Assembly (NCBI GenBank): GCA_964019055.1
Contig: OZ025209.1
Coordinates: 4,867,071-4,931,070 of the forward strand
Length of the DNA stretch: 64,000 nt
From: Anthopleura xanthogrammica
Lineage: Eukaryota; Cnidaria; Anthozoa; Actiniaria; Actiniidae
Direction: 5' to 3'
The translations under genes were made by a program, and so were the position numbers. Below, in pieces: positions 46,599 to 55,994 of this stretch (the stretch's first letter is position 1; every line of letters starts with the position of its first letter). A model generated the notes under the pieces. That model worked only from the letters and a program-made list of their open reading frames with translations. It was not told the origin of the DNA and made no database searches.

Positions 46599-47266
46599 GT
46601 TGGAATGTAAGAACGAAAGAAAGACAGAACAAGTGTATACTTTGTATAGACACCATATTGATACTTCCATTTGGCCCTGGGTGCCTCGTGTTTGTTCATG
46701 CAACTCACTTGGCCATGCACCATTTTGACTTAGGTGTTTGTTCCTGATAACAACACCATTCATTCCAAAATCTTGTGATGATCTACATGTACCTCTCATC
46801 ACTAATCGTCTATCCCTTTTTCCAATCTCTTTTTGCTCTGATAACCATTTTTAAAAAGGTATATAAACAATAGGAAGTATAGTCTAATGCCAAGGCCACA
46901 TCAACCGACAGGAAATGATCCTACAGCAGTAAAAAAAATTGTTTTAACACTCTGAGTTCGAAATTTGGGAAAACTATTCTTAGAGATTTCATGGCCAAAA
47001 GAAAATTGCAGTATGATTCAGTATATTCATTTTAGTAAAGTTACTAGTCTAATAAAGGCTAAACAATAAACTAACAGCCGTCATGATAAAGAATGTGGTG
47101 TCATTCGCATTGTTTGAAAACTTAATGTCCTTCAAAATTAATGTTTAATACTTATTAATTTCTAAAGCATGCTTTCTGGTTCATCTCACTTTAATCAGTC
47201 ATTGCACAAAGCACACTAGTAAGATAATTATTTTCATTTGACTAAAAAAATTGTCTCATTTTACAG

Positions 47267-47347
47267 CATTTAAGCGACGAAAAGCTATTTGAGAAATACA
47301 TCTGCCTGTCTACGAAGAATGGGGAATTCAGGTTCTTCTGTTACAAG
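47267..47347 (+). CDS. Isolated candidate coding exon (27 codons)
   Basis: Flanked by a good acceptor (CTCATTTTACAG) and a donor (AAG followed by GTACTG). The 81-nt segment is open in phase 0 and would encode 27 residues including HLSDEKLFEKYICLS and NGEFRFFCYK. Another frame starts MGNSGSSVT within it and reaches the donor. No neighbouring exon on the same strand could be joined to it. It may be an exon of an undetected gene or chance. Confidence 0.25.
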
Positions 47348-47397
47348 GTACTGTGATTGTGTTAAGAAGCTTAGTATAGACCCCTTTCATGTGACGT

Positions 47398-47503
47398 CCA
47401 AGCAGCTCAATTTGGAGGACAAAACAAAAGAATTTTAATCTCCTGAAAGTTGGAACCTATTGTTTTGTCCTCTAAATTGAGCTGCATTCCGATGTGCTGA
47501 CAA
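47398..47503. repeat. Palindromic MITE family G, copy 1
   Basis: GCAGCTCAATTTGGAGGACA and its complement TGTCCTCTAAATTGAGCTGC bracket the centre AAAAGAATTTTAATCTCCTG. The same centre is in 63384-63546. Confidence 0.9.
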
Positions 47504-47729
47504 GGGAAGAGTGTGACTTGATGATTGGTGCATTTGACTTCCACACTGTGCAGTTCCTTAGTAATAGTTTTGTTTTCTGACAAAGCACTGTAACACATCT
47601 TATTTCTGGTTGATAAAATTTAATAGGTATTACGGTAGTTATACCAGTTGGTAATGGTAAACTTCAGTGAGGGGAATTTTATGTTACGGTACTCATAAAA
47701 GTTACAGTCAAAACGGCTCAAGCTTACCT

Positions 47730-47754
47730 CCCCCCCCCCCCCCCCCCCCCCCCC
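47730..47754 (+). repeat. Poly-C run of 25
   Basis: An unbroken cytosine homopolymer. Length is prone to assembly error. Confidence 0.9.
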
Positions 47755-48486
47755 ATCCCTAGAAGCCATTAATGAATATATTATTTGAATATAGAGTTCA
47801 TTCATATCTACCTGAGTTTTGATTGGATTCTTCAACAATTGCCATGTCAAGGTAGAAAAACTCCCCAGAAAGGCCATCCCTTAGAATTTTAGTTGTAAAA
47901 TTAATGTGAAGTTTGGAGTCTTCGTGAATAATATTCAATATTCGAATAATGAAATCATTAATGAAGCCTAGGGGTTATGTTTGAGCCATTTTGAATGCAA
48001 TGAACTTGTATTTTACAACCATCTCTTCCCGCTAGGGGCTCTTCTGTGAGGTTCACTCCACATGCACTATCACTATGTTCACCATTTACCACACACAATG
48101 TTCAGCTCTGTTGATATTGAGGGAGGAAAGCTGAGACATAATAAGAAGGAAGGATTGTTACTAATTTGATGAATCTGTTTGTTTGCTTGGTATATAGGTA
48201 TTAAATCATTCCTGGAATTCCTGGCTCCATTGTTCTCGTCATTTTAGATTTATTTATTTATTGATAAATTTTTGAAAACATCTGGAAGACTCTCAAACTT
48301 GCAGAAGATTACATGGAAAGAGTATAACCTGTGAAATAGATATTGGTTCTAATAGGTAATAACTCGATTGTAAAAATAATTTTAGGCCTAAAAATTATGG
48401 CTTGTCAAAAGACAGTATCCAACCAAAATAGGAACTTTTCCTGGAAAATCTTGTTAGCCAGGTCCTCTTGAATGGTCTTACTATGC

Positions 48487-48664
48487 CGTCAAAAGTACAA
48501 TGTTGTTAGGGGCAACGGCACAAGGTGATTGGAAAGGCACATGGGCATTCCTTTAAGAGTGTGGGAACAGAAGATTCTGATTGGTTGAGGTATGTTTCAC
48601 TTGTCGCTCTTTTATTGTTACTTTATGCTGTTGCTCCTAACAACATTGTAGTATTCACGACAAA
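48487..48664. repeat. Inverted-repeat element
   Basis: TACAATGTTGTTAGGGGCAA at the left is inverted at the right as TTGCTCCTAACAACATTGTA. Non-coding interior. Confidence 0.8.
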
Positions 48665-48879
48665 GATTGTCTCTAAACTTTTCTGTTTCTTACTCAAGTG
48701 ATAAGCATAGTACAATGAGCTGAACCATTATTTTTAGCCTTGACGTTATCAACAGAAAGAGAATCTTAAATCTTATAATATTTTATTATGTGAAGACAAT
48801 CTTCCATTGAATGAAAACTATTCTATTATAATGTACATACATGTTGTACATTAGTTTCAAAACAAATTCCTTCTAAAGG

Positions 48880-49145
48880 CGCAATTCCACGGAGCAATTT
48901 TCATTACAACTTGTCTTGCAACAGCATTACTACACAAGTTGTATGAAGCATTGCAACATGTAACCTAAAGTGCAATTTGAAAGATGTTGCAAGACAAGTT
49001 GCAAAAATCATAGTGAAAAATAGAATTTGTTTCTACTTTTGGCAACTATTGCATCACTTTCTGTTGCATCATGTAAACCCTCTTGCTACTTGTGTTGCAA
49101 TGACATTGTGAGACAAGTTGCAGAGAAAATTGCTCTATGTAATAT
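48880..49145. repeat. TTGCAAC-rich element, copy 1
   Basis: Many ACAAGTTGCAA and TTGCAACA words in alternating orientation, with ends GCAATTTTCATTACAAC and GCAGAGAAAATTGC. A related block lies at 50325-50572. Confidence 0.65.
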
Positions 49146-49697
49146 TGTACTTTGACTGTTCATGTTTTAGCAATTACCATGAATATTTTATTGCATATTT
49201 TCAAAAATAAAAGAAATGTATTAAATGTAGTCACTAATTGCAATACATTTTCCTTGAACTTATAACCAGTATTTTTAACAAAAAAAAATTCATATCATAC
49301 AAGACTTTTCAAAAGTGGAATTCTGCTTTCAAGCTGTCAAATTTCACATCTAAGTGGCTAATACTTATTGCAATTCTTGCCCACAGTGGCAATGCAATTT
49401 TAGATTGTTGCATTGTGTTTAAGAGAGGAAAACTGCAGATTAATATGTCTTACAGCTACTGCATCAGCAACACATTTTTGTGACAAAAAATGTACAAGAA
49501 AGTTTGAACTTTTCTTTTCAACATTTCGAAATTGCATTTTCATGCATATACCAATGGGGATAATCGATGATGCAATAAATTCTAAAATTTCATTACCAAA
49601 TTTGTGTCACTCAAATACTATTCACATCACAATTAACATTCTATTGAATACTTAATATGGTTTTCTAAAATTCAGGGATCACACTTGATTGATGGGA

Positions 49698-49957
49698 AAG
49701 CTAAATGTGATGTTTAGGGGACAAGTTTTGTTGCAGCGCTTCCCAATCATGCAAAAATAATCATACAATTTGCTGTAGCGGCAAAGTTGGTTTTGGTGGA
49801 AGTCAATATATTATTGAGGTGTTTCCTCAACATTCCACGTGTGACACATGCCTTGATAACTTTGTATTTTCCAACAATGTCATGGAAACACTTCAATTGA
49901 CGTCCACCAAAACCTTATTTTGTAGCAACAGTGATTCACGTGTGTGATTGGAAAGTA
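49698..49957. repeat. Inverted-repeat element
   Basis: AGTTGGTTTTGGTGGAAGTCA and TGACGTCCACCAAAACCTTA are inverted, with GAGGTGTTTCC and GGAAACACTTC nested inside. Confidence 0.75.
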
Positions 49958-50021
49958 CCGTAAAGTTTTTTTCTACCATTTCCAAGATGGACTTCACATA
50001 CAAAAGACCACAAAATACACC

Positions 50022-50275
50022 TGTGAAAGAGTATGAAAAGTAAATAGTGCAGCGTTCATTCTTTTCTATTGTCTACAAGGCATCTATTTCTACTTTATAT
50101 CATCTGCCAAGTAAGTAAATCCTGTATCTCACTGTACTAGGAACATCTTGTGAAAGAGTATGAAAAGTAAATAGTGCAGCATTCATTCTTTTCTATTGTC
50201 TACAAGGCATCTATTTCTACTCTATATCATCTGCCAAGTAAGTAAAGTCTGTATCTCGCTGTACTAGGAACATCT
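50022..50275 (+). repeat. Recent 127-bp tandem duplication
   Basis: Two adjacent units starting TGTGAAAGAGTATGAAAAGT (50022 and 50149) differ at only a handful of positions. Confidence 0.95.
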
Positions 50276-50324
50276 TGTCATACACCCTCGGATAAGGTTA
50301 TCCTGAAACAACAACCACAAGTAA

Positions 50325-50572
50325 TTTAGTTTGGCATTGTGGAAGTTCCTGTGCAACATCGTGTTGCAAGTTGCAGAGTATTACTTGAGTAGTGCTCGTA
50401 TTACCACCCCTTGCAACAAAATGTTGTTTAGGAAGTTGAAGTTCTTTCTACTGTCTGGTCTGCAACAAAGAAAGTTTGTTGTGTGGGTGGTGGTAAATTA
50501 TATGAGCAACATTTGCTCTGCAACTTGAGTGCAACATTATTGCACAACAAGTTGCATGATTTTGTTGCTCTT
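50325..50572. repeat. TTGCAAC-rich element, copy 2
   Basis: GTGCAACATCGTGTTGCAAG at the left and GTGCAACATTATTGCACAAC at the right, with CTTGCAACAAAATG and CTGCAACAAAG between. Similar style to 48880-49145. Confidence 0.65.
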
Positions 50573-50689
50573 ATTACTGCACATAATCATTTCAAATGTG
50601 AGTCACAAGCAGTTGACCAGCTTTGAAAATGATGTCCTCAGGACAAAATGTTTTGCCCTACAGACGTCTTTACCATTATTGGTGCAATG

Positions 50690-50844
50690 TATCCCTATTT
50701 CAGATCAGACCACGTGTCATTCACAAGAGTATCATTTCTTTGTATATCGGTTGCGCATTATAAGATGCATGAATATGGATACAACTTGAACAAAGAATCT
50801 TGTTCTCAAGAGAATAACGTGGTATGAAATGGGAAAACATTAAG
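50690..50844. repeat. MITE family C, copy 4
   Basis: CAGACCACGTGTCATTC, GAGTATCATTTCTTTG, ATGAATATGGATACAACTTG and AACAAAGAATCTTG match the other family C copies. Confidence 0.85.
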
Positions 50845-51046
50845 TTCAAACTAAAAAAGATCTCTGAAAATCCATGTTCTCTGGTATTCTATTCATTTGG
50901 TTTTATTCCTAGTTATTCAATATTTTATTATATTCTATTTATCTTGTCACTAGCATCTACTGATCATCCAAATGACCTCTGATCAGCTGTATGAATAACT
51001 TACCAATGAATAACTTGTGTTAATATCTACACTTCAATTTTAAAAC

Positions 51047-52083
51047 TCACCCATTCTTGTCTGGAATATCCCCATAGCACATAGTAACAGGATCATAGAG
51101 CTCTTGTTTCTTAGTTTCTTCAGTTGCTACGAATTGTCCTCGAACTATTTTCTCATTTTCCTGAGAATGTCAACAAATAATTAATGAATGCAGCTACTCC
51201 CCCAACAGTATTTTGTACACTATTTTAATAATCAAAAATCAAGCAAGCTCTTGACTCTTTGAATGATAAAGGCGTAATTTATATGTACTAATATTAGAGC
51301 TTGAGAAGAGTTTATTCAAACGATATCGATAATAATAGGCACTGCATCTAAAAAGCTGGAGAACTTTCACATGTATTATGCATAAATCTAAAGCTTTATA
51401 GATATGTAAATATTAGAAAAACCTACCTCGCATTCTTTATCAGTTCTCCAACGATAAACATCATACATAACTCCTTCAAGAAACGTGATAAAATCATTAG
51501 GTTTCTGAACCCAATACACTCTTTCTATCGGTATTCTCAAGGTAGAAGCAAGACGCTTCCTAAAATTGAACATTTCAGCAGAGTGTATAGTACTTAACCA
51601 TGACGGCTCTTTACTTTGATAAATAACGCCGAATAGATGATTTCTTTTAAGCTTTTGTTCGTCCATGAAGTCCTCTAGAGGTATTTCTCTCCGAGCTCTG
51701 GTTCCTTCGAATTTAAGGGTTTCATAATCGGTGACAAAGAAGAAAGCCTCATGCTCGTTTGAGCGCCAGTTGAATTTATTTCCAAGGGTCACGAATTGTA
51801 ACTCGTGGACAGTTACTGGAAGGTGGTCTAAAGCATTGGGCATTAAACTTGGGACACTGATCGTCGGTCTGCTTGTACAAAAAATAGGATGATCAACGAC
51901 AGTTTCTAAAAGATTTTGGCAAAGTTTCGAAGGACCATCATTCTTGCCCAAGAAGAGTAATTTTGGATCAAACTTTCGAGCATGACCAACTGTCTCCATA
52001 TTGTTATAATTTTGAATGCTTGATTCGTTCATGAATTCTTCGATTGCAGCTCCGATTAAACTTGGTGGGAAGAAGGTAGCCAT
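51047..52083 (-). CDS. Two-exon protein of unknown function, 256 aa
   Basis: Not recognised. Exon 1 runs 52083-51427 (219 codons, ending ACTGATAAAGAATGCGAG before GTAGGT) and exon 2 runs 51160-51047 (acceptor ATTCTCAG), stopping at TGA in DIPDKNG. The join is phase 0. The protein is soluble-looking and mixed in charge, with no signal peptide or TM segment. Notable stretches are VTVHELQFVTLGNKFNWR, EAFFFVTDYETLKFEG and RIPIERVYWVQKPNDF; the Trp/Phe-rich, well-balanced composition argues for a folded domain. GGGTGAGT at the stop could also serve as a donor to further exons. Start chosen as the first ATG, in context ATAGATGGCT. It shares a short putative promoter with the divergent frame at 52148. 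Confidence 0.75.
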
Positions 52084-52147
52084 CTATAGAAGAAAAGAGA
52101 TAAATCAAGGTCAGCTTGATCACTAAAAATCGAATTTAGGCGCGAAG
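52084..52147. promoter_or_regulatory. Possible bidirectional promoter
   Basis: Only 64 bp separate the start codons of the minus-strand gene and the plus-strand frame at 52148. The segment has no TATA or CCAAT box that I can point to. Head-to-head layout is the only evidence. Confidence 0.3.
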
Positions 52148-52408
52148 ATGGCCAAGAAATTTGAGCCAGTTTTGAATGTTTACCTGCCGTGATGTGTATC
52201 TCTGTCAGTTGGGCTTTGTTGTGCTTCATCGAGTTCCTTTGTCAAAACTTCTAGAAGATCAACATTAGAAGAAAAGAAAAAGAAGCTTAATCATCTGCAA
52301 TGGAAGAGCATTTTTAAAAATGAATTGGAAAAAGAAGAGTATTGGATTCGCTACCTAAGGTATGCTCTTCAAAACTTTGAGCTACTGTTGAAAAAGATTA
52401 AGAACTGA
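52148..52408 (+). pseudogene. Small frame with one in-frame UGA (86 codons)
   Basis: ATG at 52148 in a good context (AAGATGG) opens MAKKFEPVLNVYLP, hits TGA at 52190-52192, then the same frame stays open for 71 codons to TGA at 52406. The downstream part is coding-like: LEEKKKKLNHLQWKS and YWIRYLRYALQNFELLLK, a basic amphipathic tail. It could be a small gene inactivated by a nonsense mutation, a gene with a different first exon, or much less likely a selenocysteine codon; no obvious SECIS fold was noticed downstream. Family not recognised. Confidence 0.35.
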
Positions 52409-52474
52409 CACAGGGAGCCCAAGGGAAAAATATAATTAAAGCGGTAATACTCTGTAAGGTTAGATAAGATAAGC

Positions 52475-53150
52475 CCGATAAAATGATAAAATAGCCCGAT
52501 AAAATGATAAAATAGCAGATAAAATGATGAAATACCCCGATCAAGTGATAAAATAGCCCGATAAAATGATAAAATAGCCTGATAAAATGATAAAATACCC
52601 CGATAAAATGATAAAATAGCAGATAAAATGATGAAATACCCCGATCAAGTGATAAAATAGCCCGATAAAATGATAAAATAGCCCGATAAAATGATAAAAT
52701 AGCAGATAAAATGATGAAATACCCCGATCAAGTGATAAAATAGCCCGATAAAATGATAAAATAGCCTGATAAAATGATAAAATACCCCGATAAAATGATA
52801 AAATAGCCCGATAAAATGATAAAATAGCCTGATAAAATGATAAAATACCCCGATAAAATGATAAAATAGCCTGATAAAATGATAAAATACCCCGATAAAA
52901 TGATAAAATAGCCTGATAAAATGATAAAATACCCCGATCAAGTGATAAAATAGCCCGATAAAATGATAAAATAGCCCGATAAAATGATAAAATACCCCGA
53001 TCAAGTGATAAAATAGCCCGATAAAATGATAAAATAGCCCGATAAAATGATAAAATAGCCAGATAAAATGATAAAATAGCCCGATCAAGTAATAAAATAG
53101 CCCGATAAAATGATAAAATAGCCTGATAACGTGAAAAAATACCCCGAAAA
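52475..53150 (+). repeat. Minisatellite 1, 21-bp unit
   Basis: Unit CCCGATAAAATGATAAAATAG, written here as CCCGATAAAATG plus ATAAAATAG, repeated about 30 times with higher-order alternation of CCCG, CCTG and CCCCGATCAAG variants. Minus-strand open frames (LFYHFIG type) are repeat products. Confidence 0.95.
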
Positions 53151-53230
53151 TATGATAAAGCAAAATATCCCGATAAAATGATATTATAATAACCAAATAA
53201 AATGATAATTAACAATTAGTCCTCGAGTCC

Positions 53231-53512
53231 GAATGGTCTACGAGTCAATAGCCCATGAGGCCGAAGGCCGAATGGGCTATTAACTCGTTGACCATGAGGG
53301 CGAGAGGTCTAATTGTTTTAGTAAAAACCTACTAATCGGTCCAATAAAAGGATGCAAAAAGTTTTGGATTTGGCTTTAAATATATATTTTTTGGTTTTCA
53401 AAACCGGCGCTTTTCTCTACTAGAGGTCTATGACTAATAGACCCCTAGTAGCTCAGCCAATCACAGGGCTCGATTGGTGATAGACCATTAGTAGGTTTTT
53501 TCTAAAACCCAA
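53231..53512 (+). repeat. Interspersed repeat R1, copy 2
   Basis: Full-length match to the reverse complement of 22071-22313. It lies exactly between minisatellites 1 and 2, both of which contain AATAGCCC, so it may have inserted into an ancestral array. Confidence 0.85.
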
Positions 53513-53513
53513 T

Positions 53514-54434
53514 AGCCCAATAAGATAATGAAACCCGGCCCAATAGCCCAATAAGACGAAGAAACCCGGCCCAATAGCCCAATAAGACGAAGAAACCCAA
53601 TAGCCCAATAAGACGAAGAAACCCGGCCCAATAGCCCAATAAGACGAAGAAACCCGGCCCAATAGCCCAATAAGACGAAGAAACCCAATAGCCCAATAAG
53701 ACGAAGAAACCCGGCCCAATAGCCCAATAAGACGAAGAAACCCGGCCCAATAGCCCAATAAGACGAAGAAACCCAGCCCAATAGCCCAATAAGACGAAGA
53801 AACCCGGCCCAATAGCCCAATAAGACGATGAAACCCAGCCCAATAGCCCAATAAGACGAAGAAACCCGGCCCAATAGCCCAATAAGACGAAGAAACCCAG
53901 CCCAATAGCCCAATAAGACGAAGAAACCCGGCCCAATAGCCCAATAAGACGAAGAAACCCGGCCCAATAGCCCAATAAGACGAAGAAACCCAATAGCCCA
54001 ATAAGACGAAGAAACCCAATAGCCCAATAAGACGAAGAAACCCGGCCCAATAGCCCAATAAGACGAAGAAACCCGGCCCAATAGCCCAATAAGACGAAGA
54101 AACCCGGCCCAATAGCCCAATAAGACGAAGAAACCCGGCCCAATAGCCCAATAAGACGAAGAAACCCAATAGCCCAATAAGACGAAGAAACCCGGCCCAA
54201 TAGCCCAATAAGACGAAGAAACCCGGCCCAATAGCCCAATAAGATGATGAAACCCGGGCCAATAGCCCAGTAAGATGATGAAACCGGCCCAATAGCCCAA
54301 TAAGATGATGAAACCCAATAGCCCGATAAAATTATGAAATAACCCGATAAAATGATAAAATTGCCCGATAAAATGATAAAATTGCCCGATAAAATGATAA
54401 AACCCAATAGCCCAATAAATTGATGAAATAGCCC
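53514..54434 (+). repeat. Minisatellite 2, 31-bp unit with 26-bp variant
   Basis: Core CCCAATAAGACGAAG plus AAACCCGGCCCAATAG; a shorter variant lacks five bases (GGCCC). The right end (54300-54420) grades into CCCGATAAAATGATAAAA, the unit of minisatellite 1. Long minus-strand frames (FFVLLGYWAG type) are artefacts. Confidence 0.95.
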
Positions 54435-55335
54435 GGTTATTGGGGTCAGAAAGTGAAGTCATATATCCAAGGTACTCTTTTATTAAAATGCTTGGTTATT
54501 GGGGGTCAGAAAGTGAAGTCATATAACCAAGGTACTCTTTTATTAAAATGCTTGGTTATTGGGGTCAGAAAGTGAAGTCATATATCCAAGGTACTCTTTT
54601 ATTAAAATGCTTGGTTATTGGGGGTCAAAAAGTGAAGTCATATATCCAAGGTACTCTTTTATTAAAATGCTTGGTTATGGGGGGTCAGAAAGTGAAGTCA
54701 TATATCCAAGGTACTCTTTTATTAAAATGCTTGGTTATTGGGGGTCAGAAAGTGAAGTCATATAACCAAGGTACTCTTTTATTAAAATGCTTGGTTATTG
54801 GGGTCAGAAAGTGAAGTCATATATCCAAGGTACTCTTTTATTAAAATGCTTGGTTATTGGGGGTCAAAAAGTGAAGTCATATATCCAAGGTACTCTTTTA
54901 TTAAAATGCTTGGTTATGGGGGGTCAGAAAGTAAAGTCATATAACCAAGGTACTCTTTTATTAAAATGCTTGGTTATTGGGGGTCAGAAAGTCAAGCCAT
55001 ATAACCAAGGTACTCTTTTATTAAAATGCTTGGTTATTGGGGGTCAGAAAGTAAAGTCATATAACCAAGGTACTCTTTTATTAAAATGCTTGGTTATTGG
55101 GGGTCAGAAAGTCAAGCCATATAACCAAGGTACTCTTTTATTAAAATGCTTGGTTATTGGGGGACAGAAAGTCAAGCCATATAACCAAGGTACCCTTGTA
55201 TTAAAATGCTTGGTTATTGGGGGACAGAAAGTGAAGCCATATAACCAGGGTACCCTTGTATTCAAATTCTTGGTTATTACGGGACCGGACAGAAAGTGAA
55301 GCCATATAACCAAGATACCCTTGTATTGAAATGCT
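54435..55335 (+). repeat. Minisatellite 3, 60-bp unit, about 15 copies
   Basis: Unit carries GGTTATTGGGGGTCAGAAAG, TGAAGTCATATAACCAAGG and TACTCTTTTATTAAAATGCTT. Variants drift progressively toward the right end (TACCCTTGTATTAAAATG). The frame GGQKVKSYIQGTLLLKC is open throughout but shows no start or splice context; treated as non-coding. Confidence 0.95.
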
Positions 55336-55337
55336 TG

Positions 55338-55509
55338 TTTTTCTTTACTCCGTCGTTTCGACACAAGATGTAATAGAAACTGACGATCTCTTGAGGTCAT
55401 TTACCTTTGCTGCCGTTGTAATTATACCTCCAGTAGTTTTGATGCAAAAGATGAAATTCTAGCAAGACACAAAGCTAGAAGTGCTGTACATTGTGCTCAC
55501 AAATGTCTG
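55338..55509 (+). pseudogene. Pseudo-exon copied from the PAN/fibrinogen-like gene
   Basis: This stretch matches exon 1 of the gene at 55995 (about 56017-56187), with shared GTTTCGACACAAGATGTAAT and AAGCTAGAAGTGCTGTACAT. It lacks the start codon and signal peptide, has indels (GTTGTAATTATACC versus GTTGGAAATACC) that break the frame, and stops matching at AAATGTCTG. It directly abuts minisatellite 3. A local duplication remnant. Confidence 0.9.
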
Positions 55510-55941
55510 TCATAAATCTCATTATTCGTGAGCTGTTAGTAAAACTAGACCCTAGTATTCTGTTTCCCACTCTTCCTTACAGTCGCCTTAATTTGCATCG
55601 GCAATTTTTAGAAATTATACACCTTTTTTCCAAAATCTTGGGAATGAAACTTCTCTAACTATAAATTACCCATGTTTTTCTTGACAATAATAAGTTAATA
55701 AGATGTCAGACACAGTAAAAATTTTGACAGAAATATTTCACTCACCAGTTGTAAGGTTTCTACTGGACAACGCCGGGTTGTCTTGCATACTTTTGGCTGA
55801 TGTATACAATTATTATCCGTAAAGAGTAGTCCATATTAAGCAATTATCAGCAAATAAGCCACAAATGATAACTGACTCTTGACACATTTTAAACCTTCAT
55901 TAACCTTAAACTACATGAATTAAGGACTCACGCGAACGCAT
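55510..55941. other. Spacer upstream of the secreted-protein gene
   Basis: Nothing supported; AT-rich DNA with no clear repeats. Confidence 0.5.
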
Positions 55942-55947
55942 TATAAA
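55942..55947 (+). promoter_or_regulatory. TATA box
   Basis: TATAAA in CATTATAAACGC lies 53 bp before the ATG at 55995, leaving room for a short 5' UTR. Confidence 0.5.
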
Positions 55948-55994
55948 CGCTGCAAACATCTGACTTCACCAGAAATACGGTGAACTCGAACACC

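Larger units (their letters stand above)
42012..47266. other. Gene-poor region after KHDRBS
   Basis: It begins with the KHDRBS 3' UTR (AATAAA at 42269-42274 and again at 42687-42692) and is otherwise AT-rich. No further gene is supported. It contains a short poly-C run near 42291-42305, a direct duplication (43528-43727) and two MITEs (45266-45424 and 46401-46598). A frame at 45633-45881 overlaps an inverted AATATCCATAC repeat and looks like repeat sequence. Confidence 0.6.

Noticed and set aside
52190..52192. Selenocysteine reading of the in-frame UGA
   Set aside because: No recognisable redox motif or SECIS-like structure noticed downstream; a nonsense allele or mis-modelled first exon is more economical.
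52541..54462. Long minus-strand frames of FYHFIG and FFVLLGYWAG repeats
   Set aside because: Minisatellite translations; several frames are open at once, as expected for repeats without stops.
54548..55299. GGQKVKSYIQGTLLLKC repeat frame on the plus strand
   Set aside because: The 60-bp unit is divisible by three and lacks stops, but no start, signal peptide or splice partner was found and the variants drift as in neutral DNA.
52475..55335. Regular repeats resembling a CRISPR array
   Set aside because: Units are contiguous without unique spacers of constant length, no cas genes, and the genome is eukaryotic.
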